Position numbers and translations under genes: made by a program
The notes under the pieces: generated by a model
What the model was told of the DNA's origin: nothing
The model's input: only the letters and a program-made list of their open reading frames with translations
The model's database searches: none
NCBI GenBank assembly: GCA_030146875.1
Contig: JASLAX010000094.1
Span: 1-48,495, forward strand
DNA: 48,495 nt
Reading direction: 5' to 3'
From: Longimicrobiaceae bacterium
GTDB lineage: Bacteria > Gemmatimonadota > Gemmatimonadetes > Longimicrobiales > Longimicrobiaceae
In this document: piece after piece, positions 8,115-17,989 of the stretch
Numbering within the stretch: the first letter of the stretch is position 1
Layout of the letters: every line of letters begins with the position of its first letter

Positions 8115-9320
8115 ATGTCCACCGCCGTCCCGCCCCTCCCCGCCGACGCGCCCGCCACCGCCGAGGCCGGCCTGAAGATGGAGCTCGGCCCCGGGCAGCG
8201 CGCCGCCCGGGCCGCCTTCGCCGGGTTCGTGGACCGCGAGATCGTCCCCTTCGCCGGCGAGTGGGACCGCGCCTCCGCCACCCCGCCCGAGGTCGTGCGG
8301 CGCGTGGCGGAGCAGGGCTACCTGGGCGCCCTCATCCCCCGCGAGCACGGCGGCGCGGGGATGGACCACGTGACCTTCGGGCTGCTCAACGAGGAGCTGG
8401 GGCGCGGCTGCTCCTCCATCCGCTCCCTGCTCACCGTCCACAGCATGTGCTCCTACGCCGTGCTGCGCTGGGGGAGCCGCGCGCAGAAGGAGCGCTGGCT
8501 CCCCTCACTCGCCGCGGGCGAGACGATCGGCGCCTTCGCGCTCAGCGAGCCCAACGTGGGGAGCGACGCCTCGGCGGTGGAGACGGACGCGGTGGCGGAC
8601 GGGAACGACTACGTGCTGACCGGCCGGAAGAAGTGGACGACTTACGGCCAGGTGGCCGACCTCTTCCTGCTCTTCGCGAAGACGGAGGGGAAGCCGATCG
8701 CGTTCTTGGTGGAGCGGGCCACGCCAGGGCTGGAGGTGCGCCCGCTGCACGGCGTGACGGGCACCCGCGCGTCCATGCTGGCCGAGATCGTGATGGACGG
8801 CGCCCGCGTGCCGAAGGCGTCGCGGGTGGCGGGGCCCGGCTTCGGGCTCTCCGTCGCCCTCTCGGTGCTGGAGGTGGGGCGCTTCTCCGTGGCGTCCGGG
8901 AGCGTGGGGATCGCGCGGGCCTGCCTGGACGCGTCGCTGGCGTACGCGAGCGAGCGGACGCAGTTCGGGGTGCCCATCAAGGACCACCAGCTCGTGCAGC
9001 AGATGCTGACGAACATGGCCACCGAGTGGCGCGCCGCCCGCCTGCTCTGCCAGCGCGCCGCCTGGCTGCGCGACGCCGGCGACCCGCGGGCCACCCAGGA
9101 GACCTTCGTCGCCAAGTACTTCGCCTCCCTGGCCGCCACCCGCGCCGCGCTGGACGCCGTGCAGATCCACGGGGCCAACGGCTGCACCGAGGGCTACCCG
9201 GTCGAGCGCTTCCTGCGCGACTCGCGGGTGATGGAGATCATCGAGGGGAGCACGCAGATCCAGCAGGTCACCATCGCCGCGCAGGAGCTGCAGGCGCTGG
9301 CGCAGGCCCGCGGGGACTGA
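8115..9320 (+). CDS. Acyl-CoA dehydrogenase family flavoprotein, FkbI-like
   Basis: A 401-residue flavoenzyme with the family signatures: a helical N-domain, FALSEPNVGSDASAVET at about 138-154 in the beta-domain, GRKKWTTYGQVADLF, and the C-terminal QFGVPIKDHQLVQQ and EIIEGSTQIQQ segments. In the methoxymalonyl-type pathways FkbI/ZmaE oxidises the ACP-bound aldehyde to the acid. Gene order FkbK-, FkbJ-, FkbI-like is that of known extender-unit cassettes. A general beta-oxidation role is the alternative but would not explain the ACP. ATG at 8115; a second in-frame ATG at residue 23 is less likely. Confidence 0.85.
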   Translation: MSTAVPPLPADAPATAEAGLKMELGPGQRAARAAFAGFVDREIVPFAGEWDRASATPPEVVRRVAEQGYLGALIPREHGGAGMDHVTFGLLNEELGRGCSSIRSLLTVHSMCSYAVLRWGSRAQKERWLPSLAAGETIGAFALSEPNVGSDASAVETDAVADGNDYVLTGRKKWTTYGQVADLFLLFAKTEGKPIAFLVERATPGLEVRPLHGVTGTRASMLAEIVMDGARVPKASRVAGPGFGLSVALSVLEVGRFSVASGSVGIARACLDASLAYASERTQFGVPIKDHQLVQQMLTNMATEWRAARLLCQRAAWLRDAGDPRATQETFVAKYFASLAATRAALDAVQIHGANGCTEGYPVERFLRDSRVMEIIEGSTQIQQVTIAAQELQALAQARGD

Positions 9321-9762
9321 GGCCTCACGCGAGAGGCGCGGAGACCGCGGAGGTCCGTCCGCCGCACCCTCCCTCCCTCCCTCCGACGGCGGCGGCGGAC
9401 GGCGATCTCCGGGACGAGGTGGAACGGGGTTCTCCCGCGGACCGGCCGGCATCCGTCTCGCGGACGGGGCCCGGGCCGGCCGCTTCCTCCGAGCACCCGC
9501 GCGTCTCGGGATGCCACCACCGCTCGCTCGGGATGGCCGCGGCGGCTACTGACGACGTCCCCTGCGGCCACGGACCGCGACCCTGCTTCGTCTCATCCCG
9601 AGCCCTCGATCTCCGGACGCGGAGTTCGCGGGGTTCGCGGAGGCGAACGCCGGGGGTCTCCCACGAGGTTCGTCAAGACTTCGCCAAATCCAGCGTTTCC
9701 ATTATCTTCGTCGCTCGCCGCGCGAGAGGTCCCGGCGGAGCCCACCAACGAGCAGATCCCAC
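9321..9762. other. Non-coding gap with CGCGGAG-type repeats
   Basis: No coding signal. Repeat units of the CGCGGAG / TTCGCGG type occur at 9335-9352 and 9615-9650. The stretch 9670-9712 is less GC-rich (TTTCCATTATCTTCG) and could hold a promoter for the thioesterase-PPTase pair, but no clear hexamer pair is present. Confidence 0.4.
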
Positions 9763-10548
9763 GTGAAGCCCGCGCTGAACTCCTGGGTCGCCTCTCCGCG
9801 CCCCGTCCCCAATGCCCGCCTGCGTCTCTTCTGCTTCCCGTACGCGGGCGGCGGAGCGTCGATCTTCTACCCGTGGGCCCGCGAGCTCCCGGGCGACGTG
9901 GAGATCTGCCCGGTGCAGCTCCCCGGGCGCGAGGCGCGGCTGCTGGAGAAGCCCTACTCCGACATGGACGCGCTGGTGGAGAAGCTGGCCGAGGTGCTGG
10001 AGCCGCACATGGAGGGGATCCCGTTCGCGTTCTACGGCCACAGCAACGGCGCCATCATGTCGTTCGAGCTCGCGCGCCGGCTGCGGCGCGAGGGGCGGCG
10101 GATGCCCGTCCACCTCTGGCTCTCCGGGCGCCCCGCCTCTCAGCTCCCCTCGCGGCACGACCCCATCCACCACCTCCCCGAGCCCGAGTTCATCGACGGC
10201 CTGCGGCGCCTGCAGGGCACGCCCGAGGAGGTGCTGGCGAACCGGGAGATCATGGAGCTGATCCTGCCGCTGCTGCGCGCCGACTTCTCGCTCGCGGAGA
10301 CGTACGCGTACCGCCACGAGGCGCCGCTCGACGTGCCCATCTCCGCCTGGGGCGGCATCCGCGACGCCGACGTGACGGAGGAGGAGACCGCGGCGTGGAG
10401 GGAGCAGACCACGGCGGCGTTCCGCCTGCGCATGTTCCCCGGCGACCACTTCTTCGTCAACTCCGACCGCGCGCTGCTCCTCTCCCAGCTCTCCGCCGAG
10501 CTGCGCCAGGCCACCGCGCGCCTCCCCGCCGCTCCCGCCGGTGCCTGA
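9763..10548 (+). CDS. Type II thioesterase (alpha/beta hydrolase)
   Basis: A 261-residue stand-alone editing thioesterase of the kind found with PKS and NRPS clusters, which removes stalled or wrong acyl groups from carrier proteins. It begins with the family's RLFCFPYAGGGASIFYPW segment, followed by the nucleophile elbow YGHSNGAIMSFE (Ser at about 94, with Asn in place of the usual Met after it), LSGRPAS, and the catalytic His in FPGDHFF near residue 230. Start is GTG at 9763. It overlaps the PPTase start by 8 nt, so both are translated together. Confidence 0.9.
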   Translation: MKPALNSWVASPRPVPNARLRLFCFPYAGGGASIFYPWARELPGDVEICPVQLPGREARLLEKPYSDMDALVEKLAEVLEPHMEGIPFAFYGHSNGAIMSFELARRLRREGRRMPVHLWLSGRPASQLPSRHDPIHHLPEPEFIDGLRRLQGTPEEVLANREIMELILPLLRADFSLAETYAYRHEAPLDVPISAWGGIRDADVTEEETAAWREQTTAAFRLRMFPGDHFFVNSDRALLLSQLSAELRQATARLPAAPAGA

Positions 10549-11290
10549 CGCACCCTGGGAGCCGGGGCCGGAGCGACCCGCGCTGGCGGAGGACGAGGTC
10601 CACGTCTGGCGGGTGGCGCTGGAGCCCCCCGCGCCGCTGCTTGGCAGGCTGGAGCGCACCCTGTCGGAGGACGAGCGCACCCGCGCCGACCGCTTCCGCT
10701 TCCCCGCCCACCGCACGCGCTACGTGGCGGGGCGGGGGGCGCTCCGCGACCTGCTGGGCCGCTACCTGCGGCGCGACCCGGGCTCGCTGCGCTTCACCTA
10801 CACGGCGCACGGCAAGCCGGCGCTGGCGGGCCAGGAGGGGCCCGACGGCCTGCGCTTCAACCTCTCCAACGCCGAGGACCTAGCGCTGGTCGCCGTCGCC
10901 CGGGGCCGCGAGCTGGGGGTGGACCTGGAGAACCTGCGCGAGATGCCCGACGGCGCCTCCATCGCCGAGCGCTTCTTCTCCGCGCCCGAGAACGAGGTCT
11001 TCCGCGGGGTCCCGCCGGAGCGGCGCGACGCGGCGTTCTTCGCCTGCTGGACGCGGAAGGAGGCGTTCGTGAAGGCGGTGGGGGAGGGGCTGTCGATGCC
11101 GCTGGACCGCTTCGACGTGACCCTGGCGCCGGGCGAGCCCGCGCGGCTGCTGGCCACGCGGCCGGACGCCGCGCAGGTGGAGCGGTGGACGCTGGTGGAG
11201 GTGGATCCGGGGCCGGGCTGGGTGGGCGCGCTGATGGCGGAAGGGCGCGGGTGGGGCGTGCGTTCGTGGGAGTGGAGGCCGGCGGGGTGA
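10541..11290 (+). CDS. Sfp-type 4'-phosphopantetheinyl transferase
   Basis: A 249-residue transferase that moves phosphopantetheine from CoA to carrier-protein serines. Both family signatures are present: LGVDLENL near residue 127 (magnesium-binding Asp and Glu) and FACWTRKEAFVKAVGEGL near 170-187 (W-x-x-K-E-A). An RFRFPAHRTRYVAGRGALR segment in the N-terminal half is also typical. Start is GTG at 10541 inside the 3' end of the thioesterase gene. It should activate the ACP at 7704-7952 and any associated synthases. Confidence 0.93.
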   Translation: MPDAPWEPGPERPALAEDEVHVWRVALEPPAPLLGRLERTLSEDERTRADRFRFPAHRTRYVAGRGALRDLLGRYLRRDPGSLRFTYTAHGKPALAGQEGPDGLRFNLSNAEDLALVAVARGRELGVDLENLREMPDGASIAERFFSAPENEVFRGVPPERRDAAFFACWTRKEAFVKAVGEGLSMPLDRFDVTLAPGEPARLLATRPDAAQVERWTLVEVDPGPGWVGALMAEGRGWGVRSWEWRPAG

Positions 11291-11312
11291 GGCGGAGGGG
11301 CGGAGCGGGGGG

Positions 11313-12158
11313 TCAGCGGGGCGCGTGCTGCTGTCCCTTGCGGCGCTCCATTCCCAGCAGGCGGGTGGCGTTCAGCTCGTCCACGAAGAGCCGGGAGGCG
11401 AGCAGGAAGGCGCCTTCGCGGCGAAGGTCGGTGGGGATGGTGCCCAGGAAGTCCTGCATGGCGCGCCGCAGCGACGAGTCCGACGAGTAGCCGCAGGCGT
11501 ACGCCACGCTCAGCACCGTGCGACCCGGGTCGTCCAGGAGCGAGGCGGCGAGCAGGATCCGCATCCACGCCATCAGCCGGCGCGGGGGCGGCAGGCCGGC
11601 GCGCTCGGTCCAGCGCAGCACGGTGCGCTCGGAGAGGTGGAGGGAGCGCGCCAGGTCCTTGCCGCGCCCGCCGGTGGAGACCACCTCGGCCGCGGCCATC
11701 AGCAGGGTGCGCGACTTCCCCGAGACGCTGTGCGGCAGGGCGCGGTCCAGCAGGCCCTGCAGGGGACGCCCCTGGGCGGCGCGGAGCCGCCGGGCGATGG
11801 CGTCGGGGGTGTCGTCCTCCTCCAGGGCGATGATGTCGGTGACGCCCCACTCCCCCAGGGTGCGCAGGTCGTGCGAGCACCCCGCGCGTATGCGCAGCGC
11901 CGCCACCACCGTGGCGGAGGGGAACTCCCAGAGCAGGGTGCGGAGCTCCGGGGCCAGTTGGCCGGCGTCGCGGAAATCGGTCTCGTACGGATCCACCACC
12001 ACCAGGGTGGCGGGAGGGGCGTCGGCCATCGCCTCTCGCACGGCCTGCCACGTGGCGAGGAAGCGGCAATGGAAGATCTCGCCGCCGACACGCTTGACTT
12101 GCTCGCGGAACGGTACATTTTGGTGCAGCACGTACAGCGGGCGGGCCACTGCTGGCAT
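11313..12158 (-). CDS. AraC-type transcriptional regulator with receiver-like N-terminus (paralog 2)
   Basis: A 281-residue paralog of the regulator at 2683-3630, similar along its whole length: ARPLYVLHQ, DAPPATLVVVDPY, LAPELRTLLWEFPSAT, HLSERTVLRWTERAGLPPP and SVAYACGYSSDSSLRRAM all have close counterparts. It lacks the basic AT-hook-like tail. The DNA-binding part is at about residues 165-250. Start ATG at 12158 is set by the match to the paralog and by a TATAAT box just upstream. It converges on the PPTase gene with only 22 bp between stops and may regulate the cluster. Confidence 0.85.
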   Translation of the reverse strand: MPAVARPLYVLHQNVPFREQVKRVGGEIFHCRFLATWQAVREAMADAPPATLVVVDPYETDFRDAGQLAPELRTLLWEFPSATVVAALRIRAGCSHDLRTLGEWGVTDIIALEEDDTPDAIARRLRAAQGRPLQGLLDRALPHSVSGKSRTLLMAAAEVVSTGGRGKDLARSLHLSERTVLRWTERAGLPPPRRLMAWMRILLAASLLDDPGRTVLSVAYACGYSSDSSLRRAMQDFLGTIPTDLRREGAFLLASRLFVDELNATRLLGMERRKGQQHAPR

Positions 12159-12170
12159 GACGTGTCGTGA

Positions 12171-12176
12171 ATTATA
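12171..12176 (-). promoter_or_regulatory. Consensus -10 box close to the start of paralog 2
   Basis: A perfect TATAAT on the minus strand ends 12 bp before the ATG at 12158, in a local AT-rich patch. Transcription from it would start about 6 nt before the ATG, giving an almost leaderless mRNA. No good -35 hexamer is seen at 16-18 bp. Confidence 0.45.
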
Positions 12177-12290
12177 TGGTCCCCGAGCGCCTGAGATTGG
12201 GCGCGGAAGCCCTCCGGTGAGCAGATTTAGCACACCCGAGGCAACTGCCACATTACCAACCTCCTACTCCTCTAGCAACCGGTACCTGGA

Positions 12291-12590
12291 ATGAGACTCG
12301 TCAGGACCCTCCTGGCCGCCCTGGCCGTGGCCGTCTCCGTCTCCGCCTGCGGCAGCGACATCACCGCCCCCAGCCGCGCCGCGAAGACCGGCAAGGTCGA
12401 AGCCATCAAGTCCGGCTCCACCACGACCACCATCTCGGAGCCCATCGAAGAGACGCAGATGCTGTTCGGCGGCACCGTCGACTCCTCGGGGATGATCCCT
12501 GCCGGCTGCATCACGACCGAGGTCATCATCCTCGGGATCGTCCAGACCGTCATCCTCTGCGACGGGCGCCAGATGGGTTCCGGCGGCTGA
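12291..12590 (+). CDS. Small lipoprotein of unknown function
   Basis: A 99-residue protein with a signal peptide ending in a lipobox-like VSAC (Cys20), then a short polar mature part with two further cysteines (in PAGCITTE and VILCDG) that could form a disulphide. There is no recognised domain. It is transcribed divergently from the AraC-type paralog 2 and is followed by a strong hairpin at 12625-12667. Similar very small cysteine-pair lipoproteins are common in this kind of genome, but I cannot assign a role. Confidence 0.6.
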   Translation: MRLVRTLLAALAVAVSVSACGSDITAPSRAAKTGKVEAIKSGSTTTTISEPIEETQMLFGGTVDSSGMIPAGCITTEVIILGIVQTVILCDGRQMGSGG

Positions 12591-12624
12591 ACGCAGAGTA
12601 GTTGCTTTAGGTAAGGCATCCACG

Positions 12625-12667
12625 CACTTCCGCGGAGCCGCACACTAGGTGCGGCTCCGCGGAAGTG
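12625..12667. terminator. 19-bp perfect hairpin between convergent genes
   Basis: Stem 12625-12643 with 12649-12667, 5-nt loop. It lies between the stops of the small lipoprotein (plus) and the TPR gene (minus) and can serve both. It is followed by TTT on the plus strand only, so termination would rely on stem strength. Confidence 0.65.
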
Positions 12668-12692
12668 TTTCCAGCACCATGGAGAGACGGCG

Positions 12693-13988
12693 TTAGACGC
12701 CGGCTCCCACCGTCGTCAGCGAATGGATGAACTCCTCGGCCAGGTGATCCGCCGTGCGAGCGATCTCGGGCTGCTCGGCAGCGTTGCGGTTCTTCTCCGC
12801 CTGACGGCCGGCACGCACCTCGTCCAGCACCCACTCCACTCGGACCAGCGTCACGTTGTCCCCGCGCTCGCGGGCGGTCTCCAGCGCCCGCTCGGCCGCC
12901 TGCTCTGCGCGGTCCCACTCGCCGAGCGACGAGGCGCCCTGGGCGAGCTCGAGGTAGACGTCGGCGGCGCGCTCAGCGGCCTCGGGCTCCCGCGCCAGCC
13001 GCCAGGTCTCCGTCCACATCCGCCGGAACAGGTTCCTGTCGCCGGCGCCGCCGGCCGCACGCGCCTGGTGCGCGAGGTTCAGGATGTGGCGCACTGCGTC
13101 CCTCTCGAAGTGCGGCGTGAGCGCCTGAAAGACGCCGACCGCCCGCGCGAAGTGCCCCTGGTTCATCCAGAAGTACGCCACGTCGTGCGCGAGCATGGGT
13201 ACGCTCGGGTGCTCCGCGCCGTACGCCCGCATGGCCTGCCGCGCGTACTCCTCGGCCTGCGACACCCGGTTGGTCTCGGTGGCGATGACGAACAGGTCGT
13301 GCAGTGCCATGCCCTGGATGCGCGGGAGCCCCTTACGGCGAGCCGCCCGCAGCGCCTTCACGTGCATGCGGTGCGCGCCCGGGTAGTTGCCTCGCCCGAG
13401 CAGCATGTTGCCCAGCGCGATGTACGCCAGCGAGTACGAGGACCAGTCGCCGTTCTGCCGCCCCACCATGATCGCGTGCCGGAACCACGTCTCCGCGCGC
13501 GCCATGTCGCCCCGCCGCCGGGCGATCTGGCCCACCCGGTAGGCCATCTCGGCCGCCGTGGGGTCCGCCAGCGCCGCCGCCTGGGTGAACGCCAGCGCGG
13601 TCGCGGTCGCGTTCTGCGCGCCGGCCCACTCGGCCAACGCGTGGCAGGCGTCGGCCACCTGCGCGCCCGGCGTGCCGCCCGGGGCGCCCAGCAGGCGTCC
13701 CACGCCCAGCAGCGGCTCGCGGACCTCGGCCGGAACGTCCGAGGCCAGGACCGACTCCAGCCGCTTCTTGCTGGCGGCGGCGGAGAACATCTTCTCACGC
13801 TCGCCCTCGTCCGCGGTCGCCCACAGCATGACGTTGCGGTACGACTGCCACAGCAGGAGCCCCGTGTCGCCACCCACCTCGCGAAGCATGTCCATCCCCT
13901 CGAGCGGCTCGTTCCCGCGCAGCAGAGGGGGCGGGGTGCGCCACCGGCGCGGCGTGCGCGGCGGGGGCTTGGGCCGGGAAGTTCTCAT
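12693..13988 (-). CDS. Tetratricopeptide-repeat protein
   Basis: A 431-residue soluble protein with a basic, Pro-rich N-terminus (1-25) and then helical repeats; TPR-like units are recognisable around A-Y-R-V-G-Q-I-A-R-R-R-G-D-M-A-R-A-E-T-W, ALGNMLLGRGNYPGAHRMH, AYFWMNQGHFARAVGVFQAL and SLGEWDRAEQAAERALETA. No enzymatic domain is seen; TPR proteins act as protein-interaction scaffolds. There is no signal peptide, so it is probably cytoplasmic. ATG at 13988 has AGGAG 8 nt upstream. The ligand or partner is unknown. Confidence 0.8.
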   Translation of the reverse strand: MRTSRPKPPPRTPRRWRTPPPLLRGNEPLEGMDMLREVGGDTGLLLWQSYRNVMLWATADEGEREKMFSAAASKKRLESVLASDVPAEVREPLLGVGRLLGAPGGTPGAQVADACHALAEWAGAQNATATALAFTQAAALADPTAAEMAYRVGQIARRRGDMARAETWFRHAIMVGRQNGDWSSYSLAYIALGNMLLGRGNYPGAHRMHVKALRAARRKGLPRIQGMALHDLFVIATETNRVSQAEEYARQAMRAYGAEHPSVPMLAHDVAYFWMNQGHFARAVGVFQALTPHFERDAVRHILNLAHQARAAGGAGDRNLFRRMWTETWRLAREPEAAERAADVYLELAQGASSLGEWDRAEQAAERALETARERGDNVTLVRVEWVLDEVRAGRQAEKNRNAAEQPEIARTADHLAEEFIHSLTTVGAGV

Positions 13989-14047
13989 CGGTCGACTCCT
14001 TGCGAGGCGGCGGACACGGTGCGGTCCGGGTTCACGGTCTTTTGTAT

Positions 14048-14076
14048 ACTATATGCGCCGGCAGGCCGAAGCGCCA
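14048..14076 (-). promoter_or_regulatory. Candidate promoter for the TPR gene
   Basis: TATAGT (14053-14048 on the minus strand, 5 of 6) lies in a notably AT-rich patch. A TGGCGC (3 of 6) is at 17 bp. The leader would be about 53 nt to the ATG at 13988. Confidence 0.35.
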
Positions 14077-14263
14077 CATTTCGCTTTCCGAACCCGATCG
14101 GGCGCTCTCACGGCGCGCGTTCAGCGGTTGCACGCCCTTTTAACGCGAGAGTCATGCCCGCGGACGGCCCCTTCACCCCCCGATCCGTCCTTTTGACACC
14201 CTAATGTGGCTGATACCCTTCGTTGACACAAGGGTTTCCGTCCAAAATGTGGCCGGTGGGGTT

Positions 14264-16540
<2,277 letters not shown>

Positions 16541-16547
16541 GCGGGGG

Positions 16548-16949
16548 CTACTCGGGCTCTGCGGTCACCAGCAGGGGATGTCCCTCGGCGAGTGCGTCGG
16601 CGGTGACCAGGGCCACGCGCGTCTCGGCGACGTCGCGGGTGTAGGTGCCGGCGACGCCCCGGCCGGCGTAGTGCACCAGCAGCATGATCTGCTCGGCCTG
16701 CTCGGCCGTCTTGCGGAAGTGGCGCACCAGCACGTCCACCACGAACTCCATGGGCGTGTAGTCGTCGTTGTGCAGCACGACCTTCCACAGGCGCGGGGGG
16801 CGGACGTCCTGCCGCTCGCGGACGAGCGTGTCCTCGTCGGGGCGGGAGCCGCCCTCGCCGCCGCGCTCGGGCGGCGGCGCGTCGGGGCGGTGCCGCTCGG
16901 ATCGCGGCGGGTGCGGGGTTCCCGGGTGGGAGGGGAGGTCGCGGTGCAC
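16548..16949 (-). CDS. clpS: ATP-dependent Clp protease adaptor ClpS
   Basis: A 133-residue N-degron adaptor for ClpA. After a Pro/Arg-rich tail (about 1-52) comes the ClpS core: LWKVVLHNDDYTPMEFVVDV at 54-73 with N61, D62, D63 and the gate Met67, and LVHYAGRGVAGTYT with the alpha-amino-binding His93. These match the residues that bind N-terminal Leu, Phe, Tyr and Trp. The chosen start is GTG at 16949, because the frame further upstream is low-complexity; the start has no clear Shine-Dalgarno and follows a TTTTATTAC patch. It provides a canonical reference for the divergent ClpS-like domains at 21003-22569. Confidence 0.93.
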   Translation of the reverse strand: MHRDLPSHPGTPHPPRSERHRPDAPPPERGGEGGSRPDEDTLVRERQDVRPPRLWKVVLHNDDYTPMEFVVDVLVRHFRKTAEQAEQIMLLVHYAGRGVAGTYTRDVAETRVALVTADALAEGHPLLVTAEPE

Positions 16950-17206
16950 ACGTAATAAAAGGGGTGCGGCACCGGGACGGGCAAGGGGGGCGGGCGGGAC
17001 CCTCTCCGCTGACGGGGCGAGGGGTGGGGACTCGGAGCCTCGTGGGAGAGGGGCGGGGGAGAGGGGGTCCCCCCAAGCGCCGCGGACAGCGGGAGGGCGC
17101 CCGCATGGTCCGTTCCGCACGTGGTACGTCCGTTGCACCCGCGTGCGGCGCACGTGAAGGGCCGCCCACGGCGACGCACGACGGACGGAGAGAACCCATC
17201 CACACG

Positions 17207-17989
17207 ATGGCCACCGGCGCCCCGGCCGCCATCCCCGAGGATCGCACGGATCCCGGGGGGCGGATCGCGCACGAGCTGCGCGTGCAGCGCTTCCTGCAGG
17301 CCGACGACGTGACCTGCGGGCCCACCTGCCTGCGGAAGGTCTACGACTTCTACGGCCTGTCGCTCACCGCGGAGCAGGTCCTGGGGGAGATCGACCGCAA
17401 CGAGGACGGGGGGACGCTCGCCGTCTTCCTGGGCATCTCGGCGCTGCGGCGGGGGTTCGGCGCGCGCATCTACTCGTACGACCTGCGCATCTTCGACCCC
17501 ACCTGGGAGGGGCTGCCGCGCGAGGAGCTGGCGGAGAAGATCCACGCCCGCATCCCCTACCTGGACCGGGCCAAGACGGTGCGCGGCGCGCAGGCGTACC
17601 TGAGCTTCCTGAAGCTGGGCGGCGAGATCGCCTTCGACGAGCTCACGCCCGGGCTGCTGAAGACCATCCTGGACCGCGAGCACCCGGTGCTGGCCGGGCT
17701 CTCCGCCACCTACCTCTATCGAATGCCGCGCGAGCGCTGGGTGGACGGCGCCGACCTGTCGGTGGACGACGACGTGCGCGGCGACCCCACCGGGCACTTC
17801 GTGGTCATCACCGGCTACGAGCACTGGGGCCGCTCCTTCTCGCTGCGCGACCCGTCCGCCCACGTTCCCGTGGCGGAGGACGGCCGGCAGGTGGTGGAAG
17901 CGCAGCGCCTGATCAACGCCATCCACCTGGGCGACCTGACCTACGACGCGGTGCTGCTGGAGCTGTGGCGCGGGGAGCGGGAGCCGTGA
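17207..17989 (+). CDS. C39-like papain-fold cysteine peptidase
   Basis: A 260-residue cytoplasmic protein (no signal peptide or membrane segment) with the C39/papain triad: Cys37 in DDVTCGPTCLRK, His197 in TGHFVVITGY and Asp215 in SLRDPS; Gln31 in RFLQADD can supply the oxyanion hole. Unlike C39 bacteriocin exporters it has no ABC transporter part. It overlaps the amidoligase gene by 4 nt (GTGA), so it is made together with it. A peptidase in such a pair would trim or release the peptide or isopeptide product or mature a protein substrate. Family papers on amidoligase gene neighbourhoods describe papain-like peptidases beside RimK-type ligases; the specific substrate is unknown. Confidence 0.85.
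   Translation: MATGAPAAIPEDRTDPGGRIAHELRVQRFLQADDVTCGPTCLRKVYDFYGLSLTAEQVLGEIDRNEDGGTLAVFLGISALRRGFGARIYSYDLRIFDPTWEGLPREELAEKIHARIPYLDRAKTVRGAQAYLSFLKLGGEIAFDELTPGLLKTILDREHPVLAGLSATYLYRMPRERWVDGADLSVDDDVRGDPTGHFVVITGYEHWGRSFSLRDPSAHVPVAEDGRQVVEAQRLINAIHLGDLTYDAVLLELWRGEREP

Noticed and set aside
14193..14228. Two TTGACA boxes 30 bp apart on the plus strand
   Set aside because: Neither has a good -10 at 16-18 bp, and there is no plus-strand gene downstream, only the 3' end of clpA in antisense.
14215..14235. ACCCTT...AAGGGT inverted repeat after clpA as terminator
   Set aside because: Only six base pairs with a 9-nt loop and no T-tract; too weak to call.
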